Assembly (NCBI RefSeq): GCF_963678635.1
Contig: NC_087070.1
Location: 19,189,318-19,253,317, forward strand
Direction of reading: 5' to 3'
Source of the DNA: Symsagittifera roscoffensis
Taxonomy: Eukaryota; Xenacoelomorpha; Acoela; Convolutidae
DNA length: 64,000 bases
A program made the translations under genes and the position numbers. Below the pieces are notes generated by a model that did no database searches, was not told the origin of the DNA, and was given only the letters and a program-made list of their open reading frames with translations. Within the stretch, counting starts at the first letter, position 1. Each line of letters starts with the position of its first letter. Of this stretch, positions 21,547 to 29,870 are shown in pieces.

Positions 21547-22012
21547 TTAACGATTTATTTAACTGGGACATTTGGAAGTTAAATACCTTATTTCTCCCAT
21601 TTTCCATCTCCGTATCCACTAGAAAATGTTGACATGCACCAAGTTCCTCCTTCAATTTTTCACCATCTTCCCCCTCATCCTCCACAATTTTGTTCAAGTC
21701 GGCTACCGTATCACTTGGCTTCCGTTGTTTCACTGCATGTTCCTTTCTCCGATGTTGCTGGAGAGAGTAGTAACTCGGAAACTCTTGCTCACAAGAAGAA
21801 CACACCGTTGATTGCTTGGAACTTGGTGGAGCATGTTTCTTAGCAACATGATAGTTCATCTCGTCCTTGTTCTTTGTATAAAAATGACATTTGGAATACT
21901 TATATTCCTCCTGCTTTTCACATCTTTTTTGATGTCTGGCAGCGTTTATTCGAGTAAACATGTTTCCGCAGTCCTCACATTTGACTTTCTCATTTCGGTT
22001 AAGTGCAGGCAT
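21539..22012 (-). CDS. Zinc-finger module upstream of, and probably fused to, PolB
   Basis: The start ATG at 22012 is supported by the same MP-[AS]-LNRNE opening in the paralogue at 29768. The protein has three Cys/His fingers: CEDCGNMFTRINAARHQKRC, a YSKCHFYTK…YHVAKKH unit and CSSCEQEFPSYYSLQQHRRKEH. A linker rich in Glu/Asp follows, then CQHFLVDTEMENGRNKVFNF, ending at a TAA inside the PolB frame. The last residues run directly into the PolB reading frame one base over. The region around the join (21538-21565) is built from repeated TTAAATAA, a candidate slippage site. Likely DNA-binding, perhaps origin or terminus recognition for the polymerase (inference). The alternative is a single ancestral gene broken by one indel. 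Confidence 0.85.
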   Translation of the reverse strand: MPALNRNEKVKCEDCGNMFTRINAARHQKRCEKQEEYKYSKCHFYTKNKDEMNYHVAKKHAPPSSKQSTVCSSCEQEFPSYYSLQQHRRKEHAVKQRKPSDTVADLNKIVEDEGEDGEKLKEELGACQHFLVDTEMENGRNKVFNFQMSQLNKSLNN

Positions 22013-22199
22013 TATCTAAAAAAAATTGGGACTTTTGAAATGTTCCAAATTTAAAAACTTAAAGTACCAATTGAATGAAAATACTTACTTTTCGTGAAGT
22101 AACGAAATGTAAAATTTGAAGTAAAATTCAGTTGACTGTTTCTGATTGGCAAACAAAATGAATGATTTAACCCAATAAAATAAGTGTATTTATACTATC

Positions 22200-22446
22200 A
22201 AGGACGCCTACGCAATAATCCTTTTACGGTAATGACGTCATTCTTTGAATAGAAGTGATGTCACCGCCTACGCAATTTTCCTTTTTATGGTAATGACGTC
22301 ATTCTAGAAATAGAAATGACGTCAACACCCACGCAATTTTGCTTTTATGGTAATGACGTTATCTCCACGTTATTCCTTGGAAAATTCTAGAATTTTCGGA
22401 AAGTTCTAGAATTTTCGGAAAATTCTAGAATTTTCCAGAAAAATTC
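22200..22446. promoter_or_regulatory. Divergent promoter with CRE-like repeats and heat-shock-like array
   Basis: Three ~60-bp tandem units each carry GCCTACGCA (22206, 22266; variant CCCACGCA near 22326). Palindromic TGACGTCA sites lie at 22233-22240, 22294-22301 and 22317-22324, with a TGACGTTA variant at 22354. Next to them, 22384-22446 is an array of TTCTAGAA/TTTTCGGAAA units resembling alternating nTTCn/nGAAn heat-shock elements. The block sits between the leftward zinc finger-PolB gene and the rightward gene at 22512, so it probably drives both in response to cAMP/ATF or stress signals (inference). Confidence 0.65.
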
Positions 22447-22511
22447 TCAACCAATCAGAACTAAGCTGTTTCTAGTCATAACTTTGGATCCAAAATATTC
22501 ATTTTTGAAGA

Positions 22512-23099
22512 ATGTCAATCAAAAAGCATTTGAACTTCCTCGAATTACTCTACAAGAAAAAAGAAAATATTCCGTGTGATTTCCTTATTGATGAAATAGA
22601 TGTAGATTCTTACTTTTTTCACAATTTTTAGGACGTTTATGTTGTCCAAAATAGAGTTCTCCGGCTAAATAAAGGTCTCTTTAAAGAAACTTACTCAATC
22701 AAAGAGTTTACTTTTGATTCACATATTGCGTATCAAAGCTATAAACTTACAGCTGAGTTACACTTGACTAGAAAAGAAATTTAATTTATTTTAGAAAATT
22801 TGAAATTGATAAAAAAATCGTACGATAATATTTCAAAGACTCTTTTTATTCCATATCCAACTCCCAAATTTGTTAAAACTCCCCAGCAAAGTTCTTTATT
22901 CCTCCATTTTTTTAAGGACTTTCAAAGTTCAAAATCTTGCATGATCAGGTTTGGTATCAGATTTCCAGAGATTTGCTTTGAAAAATTCATCAACTTTGAG
23001 TTATCATCTCAAATCTACATCAAAATTAAAGAACTTGAATATCTGCTGAAAAATCAGCAATTTCTCATCGATTTTATACAAAAAACTCAGTTAACTTGA
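22512..23099 (+). pseudogene. PC4-like two-domain gene with two in-frame stops
   Basis: From the ATG at 22512 one frame continues to TGA at 23097-23099, interrupted only by TAG (22629) and TAA (22782). Both halves show the pattern of short beta strands followed by a helix: …YKLTAELHLTRKEI then helix, and …SQIYIKIKELEYLL. This matches the strand-strand-[hydrophobic-x-hydrophobic-T/S-x-x-E]-helix signature of the genes at 27547 and 28594. Because PolB uses the standard code, the stops mean decay, read-through, or very short introns; both stops are followed or preceded by TTTTAG strings that could be acceptors. Probable ssDNA-binding relative, by inference only. Confidence 0.5.
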
Positions 23100-23257
23100 T
23101 GAGAAGACTAGCAAAGATGCTACTTTTATTAATTTTTCTTCTTTTGTTACTTATATCGGCAATATTTCTTATTTTTACAGCAAACAACTTTTGGTCATTT
23201 ATTTTTGCGATTCCTTTTGTGTATATTTTTACTTATTTGGAAGACTTAAATCCTTAA
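23099..23257 (+). CDS. Small two-helix hydrophobic membrane protein (52 aa)
   Basis: The ATG overlaps the upstream TGA (TGATG), a compact virus-like arrangement. The 52-aa product starts MRRLAKM, has one long hydrophobic run and a second after TANNFW, and ends TYLEDLNP. Two transmembrane helices are expected. A duplicated, nonsense-mutated copy lies at 25151-25291, and a related segment (…LIFFLVKNNW…) is in the frame at 29583. Function unknown; holin- or viroporin-sized. Confidence 0.55.
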   Translation: MRRLAKMLLLLIFLLLLLISAIFLIFTANNFWSFIFAIPFVYIFTYLEDLNP

Positions 23258-23633
23258 AAGGTTCCTCTGATTGGATATGACAACTTGAACAAAAATGAAC
23301 ATTTTTGTGATTGGAAACGACAATATGACAATATGTAAAACGACAATATGGAAACGACAATATGACAAAGAATTCTATAAAAGGAAACTAAAATCTGATG
23401 GGACACGACTACAATCCAAATAAGGAAAATTCATTCTCATTGGTTAAACCCACACATTCCACTTGAAGGTACCCCTCTCTCTTAACTAAAAATCATTTTA
23501 TTTTCAACTTAACTACCGTCAACTACCTCCTCTCTCAGCTCTAAATACAATAATTTCAACATAACTACCGGCAAATTTCTCCCTCTCAACTGTAAATCTT
23601 GCTTTTAATCACTTATTCATCTTATTGCTCAAA

Positions 23634-24134
23634 ATGATCTTCTCAGTACAAAACAACAACCTTATGTTCTCAGTGGAATTTTCGGTTGATTTAGTACAAA
23701 TCCAAGTGCAAGAAACAGTTTGTGGAGTTTTTCTGGCACGAATGGACATCCCAATCCAAGTCTGGCATATGGTGGAAGTGATGCGAAGGGATTTCAACGA
23801 ACATCATATAACGCAAGTACCTCCTACAGAGAATCAACTTGGAGAAATGCAAATGATGGAGGAAGTGGCCGAGCATATGGGAATGAACTACCCCGAAATT
23901 CCTGACTCTAGATATGTGGCTCAACCATTCGACGATTTCCTCTTTCCTTGGGAAGAGGGATCTGTGGACAACCCAATTACCATCGAAGAGGATGAGGGGT
24001 TCTCTGAGTCAAGAACTCCAGTCAGCGAATCACCAAGACAACCACCAGTGATGGAGGCAAGACCAGCTTTGCGCTCCATTGAGAGCTTGGAAAACTTTGA
24101 GAACTCAGCTGCTCGACAGCTCTTTGATTTGTAA
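23634..24134 (+). CDS. Small acidic-tailed protein, PC4-like N-terminus, copy A (166 aa)
   Basis: The start at 23634 is chosen because the same ATG context (CTCAAAATGATCTTCTCAGT) begins the duplicate at 25671. The N-terminal 60 residues form four predicted strands and a helix (MIFSVQNNNL…VQIQVQE…DIPIQVWHMVEVMRRDF). The I-P-I-x-V-W-x-x-V stretch resembles the strand 4-helix turn of PC4-type ssDNA-binding domains. The C-terminal half is Glu/Pro-rich with an acidic, aromatic patch DDFLFPWEE and a SUMO-interaction-like motif PITIEEDE (about residues 114-121). An acidic tail after an OB/PC4-like core is typical of SSB-type proteins. Duplicated as a unit with its promoter and the membrane protein gene. 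Confidence 0.75.
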   Translation: MIFSVQNNNLMFSVEFSVDLVQIQVQETVCGVFLARMDIPIQVWHMVEVMRRDFNEHHITQVPPTENQLGEMQMMEEVAEHMGMNYPEIPDSRYVAQPFDDFLFPWEEGSVDNPITIEEDEGFSESRTPVSESPRQPPVMEARPALRSIESLENFENSAARQLFDL

Positions 24135-24961
24135 ATAAATTGGTTACTGTCTTGTGCTTTGTAATTTAATTTCTTTGTATCTAGTAAATTTTTTTTTCAA
24201 GAGATAGGAACAAAGAGATCATAGAAAAGTTTATTCAGAAATTTCCATGGTAAAAATTTGTTAAAAATGAAACTAATTATGCATCTGTTTAATACTTTTA
24301 TAGAATTTTGTTAGAAAGATGGCCAAAAAATTAAACCAATTTTTGCAAGCATGTTAAAAACTTTACATTAATTTTTGCACCATGCAAAACTTTTCATAAT
24401 TTTTTTGCACACTTGTTAAAAAAAATCAAAGAAAATCTCGCAAATTAAGAAAAATTTCATTAAATATTTTCGCATTTTAAAGAAAACTGAAAGAGGATTT
24501 TCTTACACATTTAATAATTAAAGAAAATGAAAATCTTTGTTTTAATTTTGATCATAAAAAAATCTCTTTTTTGCATGTATATTAATCAAAAATATTGGAA
24601 AAACAATGTATTAAGATAGGGAATAGTACTCAAAGTCAGCAATTATGAAAATTTTTTAGCATTAATTTAACAAGTTTTTTACAAAATTTTTTTGCAATTT
24701 TTGCAAATGAATAAGAAAAAATAAGTTAGATTTTTGCATTTGTTTTCAAAAAAATCACAAAAAAACTTGCATCTAACACAAAATTTTGTTGAAAATTTTT
24801 GCACACTTGTTGAAAAAATCAAAACAATTTTTGCATCTTGTAAAAAAGTTTAATTAAATTTTTGCAAACGTGTTGAAAAAATCAAACCAAAATTTGCATC
24901 TTGCGAAAAAACTCTTGATTTAAATATAAACAATTTTGACAAGATTTTTATTAACAAATAT
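24135..24961. other. AT-rich spacer inside the element
   Basis: No gene is seen. Recurrent phrases such as TTTTTGCATCTTG and TTGAAAAAATCAAA form a degenerate tandem repeat. A similar spacer follows the second copy at 26.2-26.7 kb. Confidence 0.5.
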
Positions 24962-25130
24962 TCAATTATTAATAGAAAAATTGATACGTTCACTATTTAC
25001 AGTACCAAAACCATCAATAAAACAATCAACAATTTTCAACAAGTCAGTCTCATACTTTGAGTTTTGAACTTTTCGAACCCTTTCCAAAAAAGCTGATCCA
25101 AGAGTCTGAGTGGACGCAAGTTCCTGATCA
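24962..25130 (-). pseudogene. Truncated copy of the C-terminus of the unknown basic gene
   Basis: The minus strand encodes ELASTQTLGSAFLERV, QNSKYETDLLKIVDCF and a closing VNSERINFSINN stop. This matches the last 55 or so residues of the full gene at 26744-27342. Upstream sequence is replaced by the duplicated membrane-protein segment, marking the breakpoint of the internal tandem duplication near 25131. Confidence 0.8.
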
Positions 25131-25150
25131 GAAATGAAAAAATTGCAGAG

Positions 25151-25291
25151 ATGCTACTTTGATTAATTTTCCTTCTTTTGTTACTTATATCGGCAATATT
25201 TCTTATTTTTACAGCAAACAACTTTTGGTCATTTGTTTTTGCGATTGCTTTTGTGTATATTTTTACTTATTTGGAAGACTTAAGTCCTTGA
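25151..25291 (+). pseudogene. Duplicated membrane protein gene, nonsense-mutated
   Basis: It is nearly identical to 23117-23257 but carries TGA at 25160-25162, four codons after its first ATG, and lacks the original start. The remainder still reads ISAIFLIFTANNFW and TYLEDLSP. Confidence 0.75.
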
Positions 25292-25670
25292 AAGGTTCCT
25301 CTGATTGGATACGACAACTTGAATAAAAATGAACGTTTTTGTGATTGGAAACGACAATAATCAAAATGGAGCTTTGTTTCCGATTGGATCCGAGTTTTCT
25401 AAAAGAAATCCATAAAAGGAAACTGAAACGTGATTGGACACAGCTACAATCCAAATAAGGAAAATCCATTTTGATAGGTTGAACCTACACACTCCAGGTG
25501 AAGATACCCCTCACTCCTAACTAAAAAGCATTTTATTTTCAACTTAACTACCGTCCACTACCTCCTCTCTCAGCTCTAAACATCCTAATTTCAACTTATT
25601 TTTTGTAAGGTTCCCCCTCCTCTCAGTTCTTTTTTGTTTTTTTGCTCTTTTAGTCATCTTATTGCTCAAA

Positions 25671-26153
25671 ATGATCTTCTCAGTGCAAAACAACAACCTT
25701 ATTATCTCGGTGGAATTTTCGCCTGATTTAGTACAAATCCAAGTGCGAGAATCAGTTTGTGGAGTTTTTCTGGCACGAATGGGCATCCCAATCCAAGTGT
25801 GGCACATAGTGGAAGTGATGCGAAGAGATTTCACCGAACATCATATGATGCAAGTTCCCATCACAGAAAACCAACTTGGAACCATGCAAATGATGGCGGA
25901 AGTTTCTGATCATGTGGGAATGAACTATCCCGAGATTCCTAACTCAAGATTTGTGGCTCAACCAGTCGACGACTTCCTCTTTCCTTGGGAGGAGGAAGGA
26001 TCAGTCGAAAACCCCATCACAATAGATGAAGATGAGGGTTTCTCAGAAACAATGACACCTCCAGTTCCACAACAACCACTACAACCTCGTCCAGCTCTGC
26101 GTTCTATAGAGAACCTCCAGAACTCTTCTGCTGCTCGACAGTACTTTGATTAA
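25671..26153 (+). CDS. Small acidic-tailed protein, PC4-like N-terminus, copy B (160 aa)
   Basis: Paralogue of the gene at 23634, with conserved upstream sequence (AACTTAACTACCGTC…CTCAAAATG). It keeps the strand-rich start, the IPIQVWHIVEVMRRDF helix, the DDFLFPWEEE patch and the SIM-like PITIDEDE. The tail before ARQYFD is more diverged and Pro/Gln-rich. Many codons differ from copy A yet the frame is intact, suggesting both copies are or were under selection. Confidence 0.75.
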   Translation: MIFSVQNNNLIISVEFSPDLVQIQVRESVCGVFLARMGIPIQVWHIVEVMRRDFTEHHMMQVPITENQLGTMQMMAEVSDHVGMNYPEIPNSRFVAQPVDDFLFPWEEEGSVENPITIDEDEGFSETMTPPVPQQPLQPRPALRSIENLQNSSAARQYFD

Positions 26154-26743
26154 ATGTTTTTGTAAATAAAGTTTGTTTGGTTTTGACTTCGTTTTCTGTA
26201 ATTAATTTCTTCAATTTCATTTTAATCATGAGAATAGATGAGAGGCTCAAGGTAAACCATTGAAAAACAATTAGAACTTAGTTAAGCGCTCCGATCTCGC
26301 ACACATGTTAAAAAGTTTGATTAATTTTTGCACAAAAATTCGGAAAAACACTAGAAAAACTGTACGCAAGTAAAAAGTTACCTAATCGATATTGCATCTT
26401 GTACACACTTTTAGCTTTTTGTAGAAAAAATTGAAACACTTTTCGCATTTGTAGTGAAAAATTGAAACACTTTTTACATCTTGTTAAAAAAAGTAAAACA
26501 CTTTTCGCATCTTCTCAAAAAAGTTGAAACATTTTTCGCATTATGTCAAAAAAAATTGAAACACTTTTTACAACTTGTTAAAAAAAGTGAAATGATTTTT
26601 TGCAACATTTTGAAAATCAAAAGAAATATTATATCTTTCTTACATGATTGAAAATTTTTTTGCAAATTTTTTTGACAACGGTGATTTTTGCTTCGGTAAT
26701 TAATGGTAACTTTGTAAACATATGAGAGAAAATAGGTGGAATA
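26154..26743. other. AT-rich spacer with degenerate tandem repeat
   Basis: About 26420-26600 contains four to five imperfect units of 35-45 bp with AAATTGAAACACTTTT and GCATCTTGTTAAAAAA. No gene is seen. Confidence 0.5.
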
Positions 26744-27342
26744 TCAGAAGTTTTTTATTGAAAAATTGACATGATCACTATTTACAAATCCATAACCATC
26801 AATAAAACAGTCAATTATTTTTAACAAATCATGTTCATATTTTGAGTTTTGTAATTTACGAATTCTGTCTAAAAATGCTGAACCAAGAGTTTGCGTAGAT
26901 GCAAGTTTTTGATTAGAACTTAGATAATGTTTTTTGAACTTTTTGCGAACAAGTCGTTTCCTTGATACGCTTGGTGTTTTTTCTGCTTCTTTCCATCGTA
27001 AATTATGCTGCACTCCACAACTAAGCTGATTGAAGACTTCCCCACTTGATGTGACAATACTCGAAAAGAATCTGTGCTTGTACAAAGTGTAAAGACAATC
27101 AATTTCTTGATATATGTATTGATATTTGTCTAATCTCTGAAGAATTTGGCTAAGGGAAGTTCCAATTAAAATTATATGAAATTTGCAATTCCCAAGGAAC
27201 AGAAAGAATCGTGAGTAGAGACGCAATAATCTTGGGTTACTATGTATTTTTCGTAAAAATCGTTGGAAACAGAAATAAACAATGATTTACTATTATAATC
27301 TGAATAAAAGCTGGGAAGAGCTTGACACATAGCAGCTGCCAT
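26744..27342 (-). CDS. Unknown basic protein of the element (~198 aa, apparent frameshift)
   Basis: The frame open at 26744-27226 continues upstream without stops to about 27275. Beyond that a different frame begins with a good ATG at 27342 (MAAAMCQALPSFYS), so one indel near 27270-27290 is likely. Readable segments are RLYSRFFLFLGNC, a helical middle, a basic cluster SRKRLVRKKFKKH that could be a nuclear localisation signal or DNA contact, and a C-terminus ending NFSIKNF. It diverges from the gene at 27547 with the promoter between them. A truncated copy is at 24962-25130. No family recognised. Confidence 0.6.
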
Positions 27343-27387
27343 TGGGAAAAATAATTTTTGCAGAAAATGGTGGAGTTATATAGTAGT

Positions 27388-27470
27388 AGTAACGCCTACG
27401 CAGCTTCCATATAGGGAAATCCTTCCATATTTGGTACTACTTCCATATACGGAAATGGCGATGACTCATA
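27388..27470. promoter_or_regulatory. Second divergent promoter: GCCTACGCA, CArG box, AP-1 site
   Basis: GCCTACGCA (27394-27402) is the same 9-mer found twice in the other promoter at 22.2 kb. A perfect CArG box CCATATTTGG lies at 27425-27434, with near-repeats CTTCCATATAGGGAAA and CTTCCATATACGGAAA either side. A perfect AP-1 site TGACTCA lies at 27462-27468. The block separates the leftward gene (ATG 27342) from the rightward gene (ATG 27547). Confidence 0.6.
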
Positions 27471-27546
27471 CTGCTTACTTTCATTTTCATTTAAACTCAA
27501 AGACATTTCTCTCATTTCTCCTCATCTGATCAGTTTGTTCTTCAAA

Positions 27547-28086
27547 ATGTACTCGAGAAAAGTTGATAGTTCCAACTATATTGAATTTTCAAAAAATCAA
27601 AAAAGAATTGGGAGATTTGTTTGGTTCCAAAAATCCTACAAGGGAAAAATATGCTTGGAACCGTGCTTTCAACTATTAAAAATAAATGATTTGGGACAAT
27701 TTGAAAAGTCTCAACAAGTCTATCTTAGTGAAAATGAAGGCGAAGCAATATCCGCAATACGGAATACTATTATTCACGATGCTGAAAATCTTGGACTCGT
27801 ACCTATATATGAAGCCAAATCTGGCAGAGAATCAACGATGGATCAGGAGCTCGACATCTGTAATAGAGTATATGAAATAGCAATGTACAACATGAGGAGG
27901 GTGTGTGTCACAATCAAGAAGTACAACGTGAGCAAGCCACCCTACATTCAGATTCGACTCTTCACTGCAAAGGAAAATGAAGACTTGAAGCAAGTTGCAT
28001 ATGTCAACTATACTTTGAATGAATTCAAAGAACTGTCCCAAATATTGGGAGACTTTATGTTTGTTGATAATTGTAAACCTCAGTAA
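27547..28086 (+). CDS. Predicted ssDNA-binding protein with two PC4-like domains (179 aa)
   Basis: The first true ATG after the promoter is at 27547 (MYSRKVDSSNYIEF). Two consecutive modules show strands followed by a helix. Module 1 is RIGRFVWFQKSYKGKICLEP…QVYLSENEGEAISAI. Module 2 is RRVCVTIKKYNV…YIQIRLF…VAYVNYTLNEFKELSQIL. The order F/V-rich strand, basic turn, hydrophobic strand, then h-x-h-T/S-x-x-E-helix is that of the PC4/Sub1 family of ssDNA-binding transcription coactivators. The relative at 28594 shares the RxV…KEN(E/D)…helix pattern in module 2. Likely coats ssDNA during protein-primed strand displacement (inference; needs structure prediction). Confidence 0.7.
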   Translation: MYSRKVDSSNYIEFSKNQKRIGRFVWFQKSYKGKICLEPCFQLLKINDLGQFEKSQQVYLSENEGEAISAIRNTIIHDAENLGLVPIYEAKSGRESTMDQELDICNRVYEIAMYNMRRVCVTIKKYNVSKPPYIQIRLFTAKENEDLKQVAYVNYTLNEFKELSQILGDFMFVDNCKPQ

Positions 28087-28593
28087 AGCTTTGTGATGTT
28101 TTGCATGTTTATTAATTGAGATATTATTGGTTCAAAACTATTTTTTCTCACTAACGTGTATATTTAGAGCTATAATATCTGAGGAAAAGTCAGACAAAAC
28201 ATACAATTTTATCGAAATTGACATAAAACACTAACCAATTATGAAATGATTTTCCAGTATTTATTTATGAAATTACAGATAAATTTATTTAATAACTGTT
28301 TTTATCAAAGTTTAGCTAAATTTTGCCTCAATTTAAGAAAATTACAAACAAGAATGTATATTTAGTTGAAAACATTATCATTTTTTTTTTAAAAGATTTT
28401 TTGAATTTCATTGGTTGTTTTCAATTTTTTTCTGCCTTAGTTTGAGGTTTTTATTGGCTACATGAATTTCCTTGAAACTAATTAGACTCTAAATCATTAA
28501 AAAATATTTACGGTGACTGTTATTTCAACATAATTTAAAAATTATAAAATAATTCGAGTTTTTTAAGTTTCTTCATATATTTCAGTAAGAAAA
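28087..28593. other. Spacer between the two PC4-like genes
   Basis: AT-rich, no gene seen. ATATATTTCAG at about 28575-28585 just before the next ATG could be a splice acceptor for a 5' non-coding exon. Confidence 0.4.
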
Positions 28594-29142
28594 ATGTTTC
28601 CATCAAAAGCGTTTTCAATGTCTGAATTGAACATTTATCAAATTTTAAAATTGAACTATTACAAAAAACTACAAGAGTGGTGGACAGATGAAGTTGATGG
28701 AGATTGTATTAGTTTTAATTTGTATAGAAACACAGAAAGTTCAATAGTTTTGTTAAAAAGATGGAGAGGAGATTACAAAAAAGAAGAGTACTGTCAGATT
28801 TATCAACAATGTTTTTATTTAGAAGAGTTGACTCAGATTGGGTGGTCGATCAGTAAAAAACAAAACAATGGAAGAGCCTATGAAACAGAAATTGGAGATA
28901 AGGAACATCAATTCGATTACTGTTTTGAATTTGATATAAATACAAAATCCAGATTTGTCAGAATATCTTTTGATCGTTTATCCAAATTTAATAGACTTCC
29001 GGTTGTTACAATATACCAAAAAGAAAACGATAAAAACGCATATTTTGGTAATTTCTTTTTTCACTGGTTAGAAATAGAACAAATCGGAAAAATTTTGATC
29101 GAAATTTCAAAATTTGAATTGAAAATCGAAAAAACAATATAA
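28594..29142 (+). CDS. Second predicted PC4-like two-domain protein (182 aa)
   Basis: ATG at 28594 (MFPSKAFSMSELNIY). Module 1 contains SIVLLKRWRGDY and then YCQIYQQCFYLEELTQIGWSI. Module 2 contains RFVRISFDRLSKFNRLPVV, TIYQKENDKN and FFFHWLEIEQIGKILIEI. Module 2 can be aligned by eye with module 2 of the protein at 27547 around the KEN(D/E) turn and the closing helix. Overall identity is low, so these are old paralogues. The frame is intact, with TAA at 29140-29142. Confidence 0.65.
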   Translation: MFPSKAFSMSELNIYQILKLNYYKKLQEWWTDEVDGDCISFNLYRNTESSIVLLKRWRGDYKKEEYCQIYQQCFYLEELTQIGWSISKKQNNGRAYETEIGDKEHQFDYCFEFDINTKSRFVRISFDRLSKFNRLPVVTIYQKENDKNAYFGNFFFHWLEIEQIGKILIEISKFELKIEKTI

Positions 29143-29276
29143 ACTAGACAAGAAATCTCATTTATCCCACTAGGGTATCAAACTTCAAATCTTAGTTATG
29201 TTGGAAAAATTCAATAAAATTTCATAAACATAGTCTGGTTCTGATCTACAAAGTTTTTTAAAATCTGTGATTACTT

Positions 29277-29552
29277 CATTCTGATTGGTTATTAACACAA
29301 ATAATGTCTGTGAAAGTATCCTCAAAATCTACAAATTTTGAAGAAATTGTTGAAAAATTCATGAGAAAAAGAGCTCAACTCTGATTGGTTGACATTAAAT
29401 TTCTTGAAAATTTCATGACTTTTGAAGCTCAATTCTGATAGGTTGACATTGAATTTGTTGAAAATTACATGACTATTGAAGCTCAATTCTGATTGGTTGA
29501 TATCAGAAAAGATAAAGTTTCCTTGTAATTAATGCTCGATTCTGATTGGCTG
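29277..29552 (+). repeat. Array of CTGATTGGTT (CCAAT-box) repeats
   Basis: CTGATTGGTT or close variants occur at about 29281, 29391, 29436 (CTGATAGGTT), 29489 and 29542 (CTGATTGGCT). The last four lie in ~53-bp units containing TGAAGCTCAATT. The complement is AACCAATCAG, the NF-Y CCAAT box. The array lies directly upstream of the membrane/zinc-finger genes at 29.58-30.25 kb and may be their promoter. Confidence 0.6.
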
Positions 29553-29582
29553 ATCCTTTTAAAAATTCCATGGTTAGATTGG

Positions 29583-29870
29583 ATGATTTTTATTTCAGCT
29601 AGGCTAAATAGCATATCCATTTTGATTTTCTTTCTCGTTAAAAACAATTGGTTAATAAGTTTGCTGTTTTTATTTACTTTTGTTCATTTTTTGAGGCTAT
29701 TCAACTCACCTTATCTAAAAATTTGGTACATTTTAAATCTCCCATTTAATTTTTCAATACTATTGAGATGCCTTCACTCAATAGAAACGAAAGAGTTGCA
29801 TGTCTTGAATGTGGCAGGGATTACACTCACAAACATGCATCAAGACATCGTAGAACATGTGGTGTTTTGA
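29583..29870 (+). CDS. Possible third membrane-protein paralogue, overlapping the zinc-finger start
   Basis: A frame with ATG at 29532 or 29583 encodes ILIFFLVKNNWLISLLFLF and FVHFLRLFNSPYLKIW. This resembles IFLIFTANNFW…VYIFTYLEDLNP of the 52-aa protein. The last 100 bases overlap the zinc-finger gene in another frame and are unlikely to be meaningful. Either a genuine small membrane gene or the 5' UTR of the zinc-finger gene. Confidence 0.3.
   Translation: MIFISARLNSISILIFFLVKNNWLISLLFLFTFVHFLRLFNSPYLKIWYILNLPFNFSILLRCLHSIETKELHVLNVAGITLTNMHQDIVEHVVF

Noticed and set aside
25036-25221. Minus-strand 61-codon frame
   Set aside because: Out of frame with the real truncated gene copy at 24962-25130 and partly antisense to the duplicated membrane gene.
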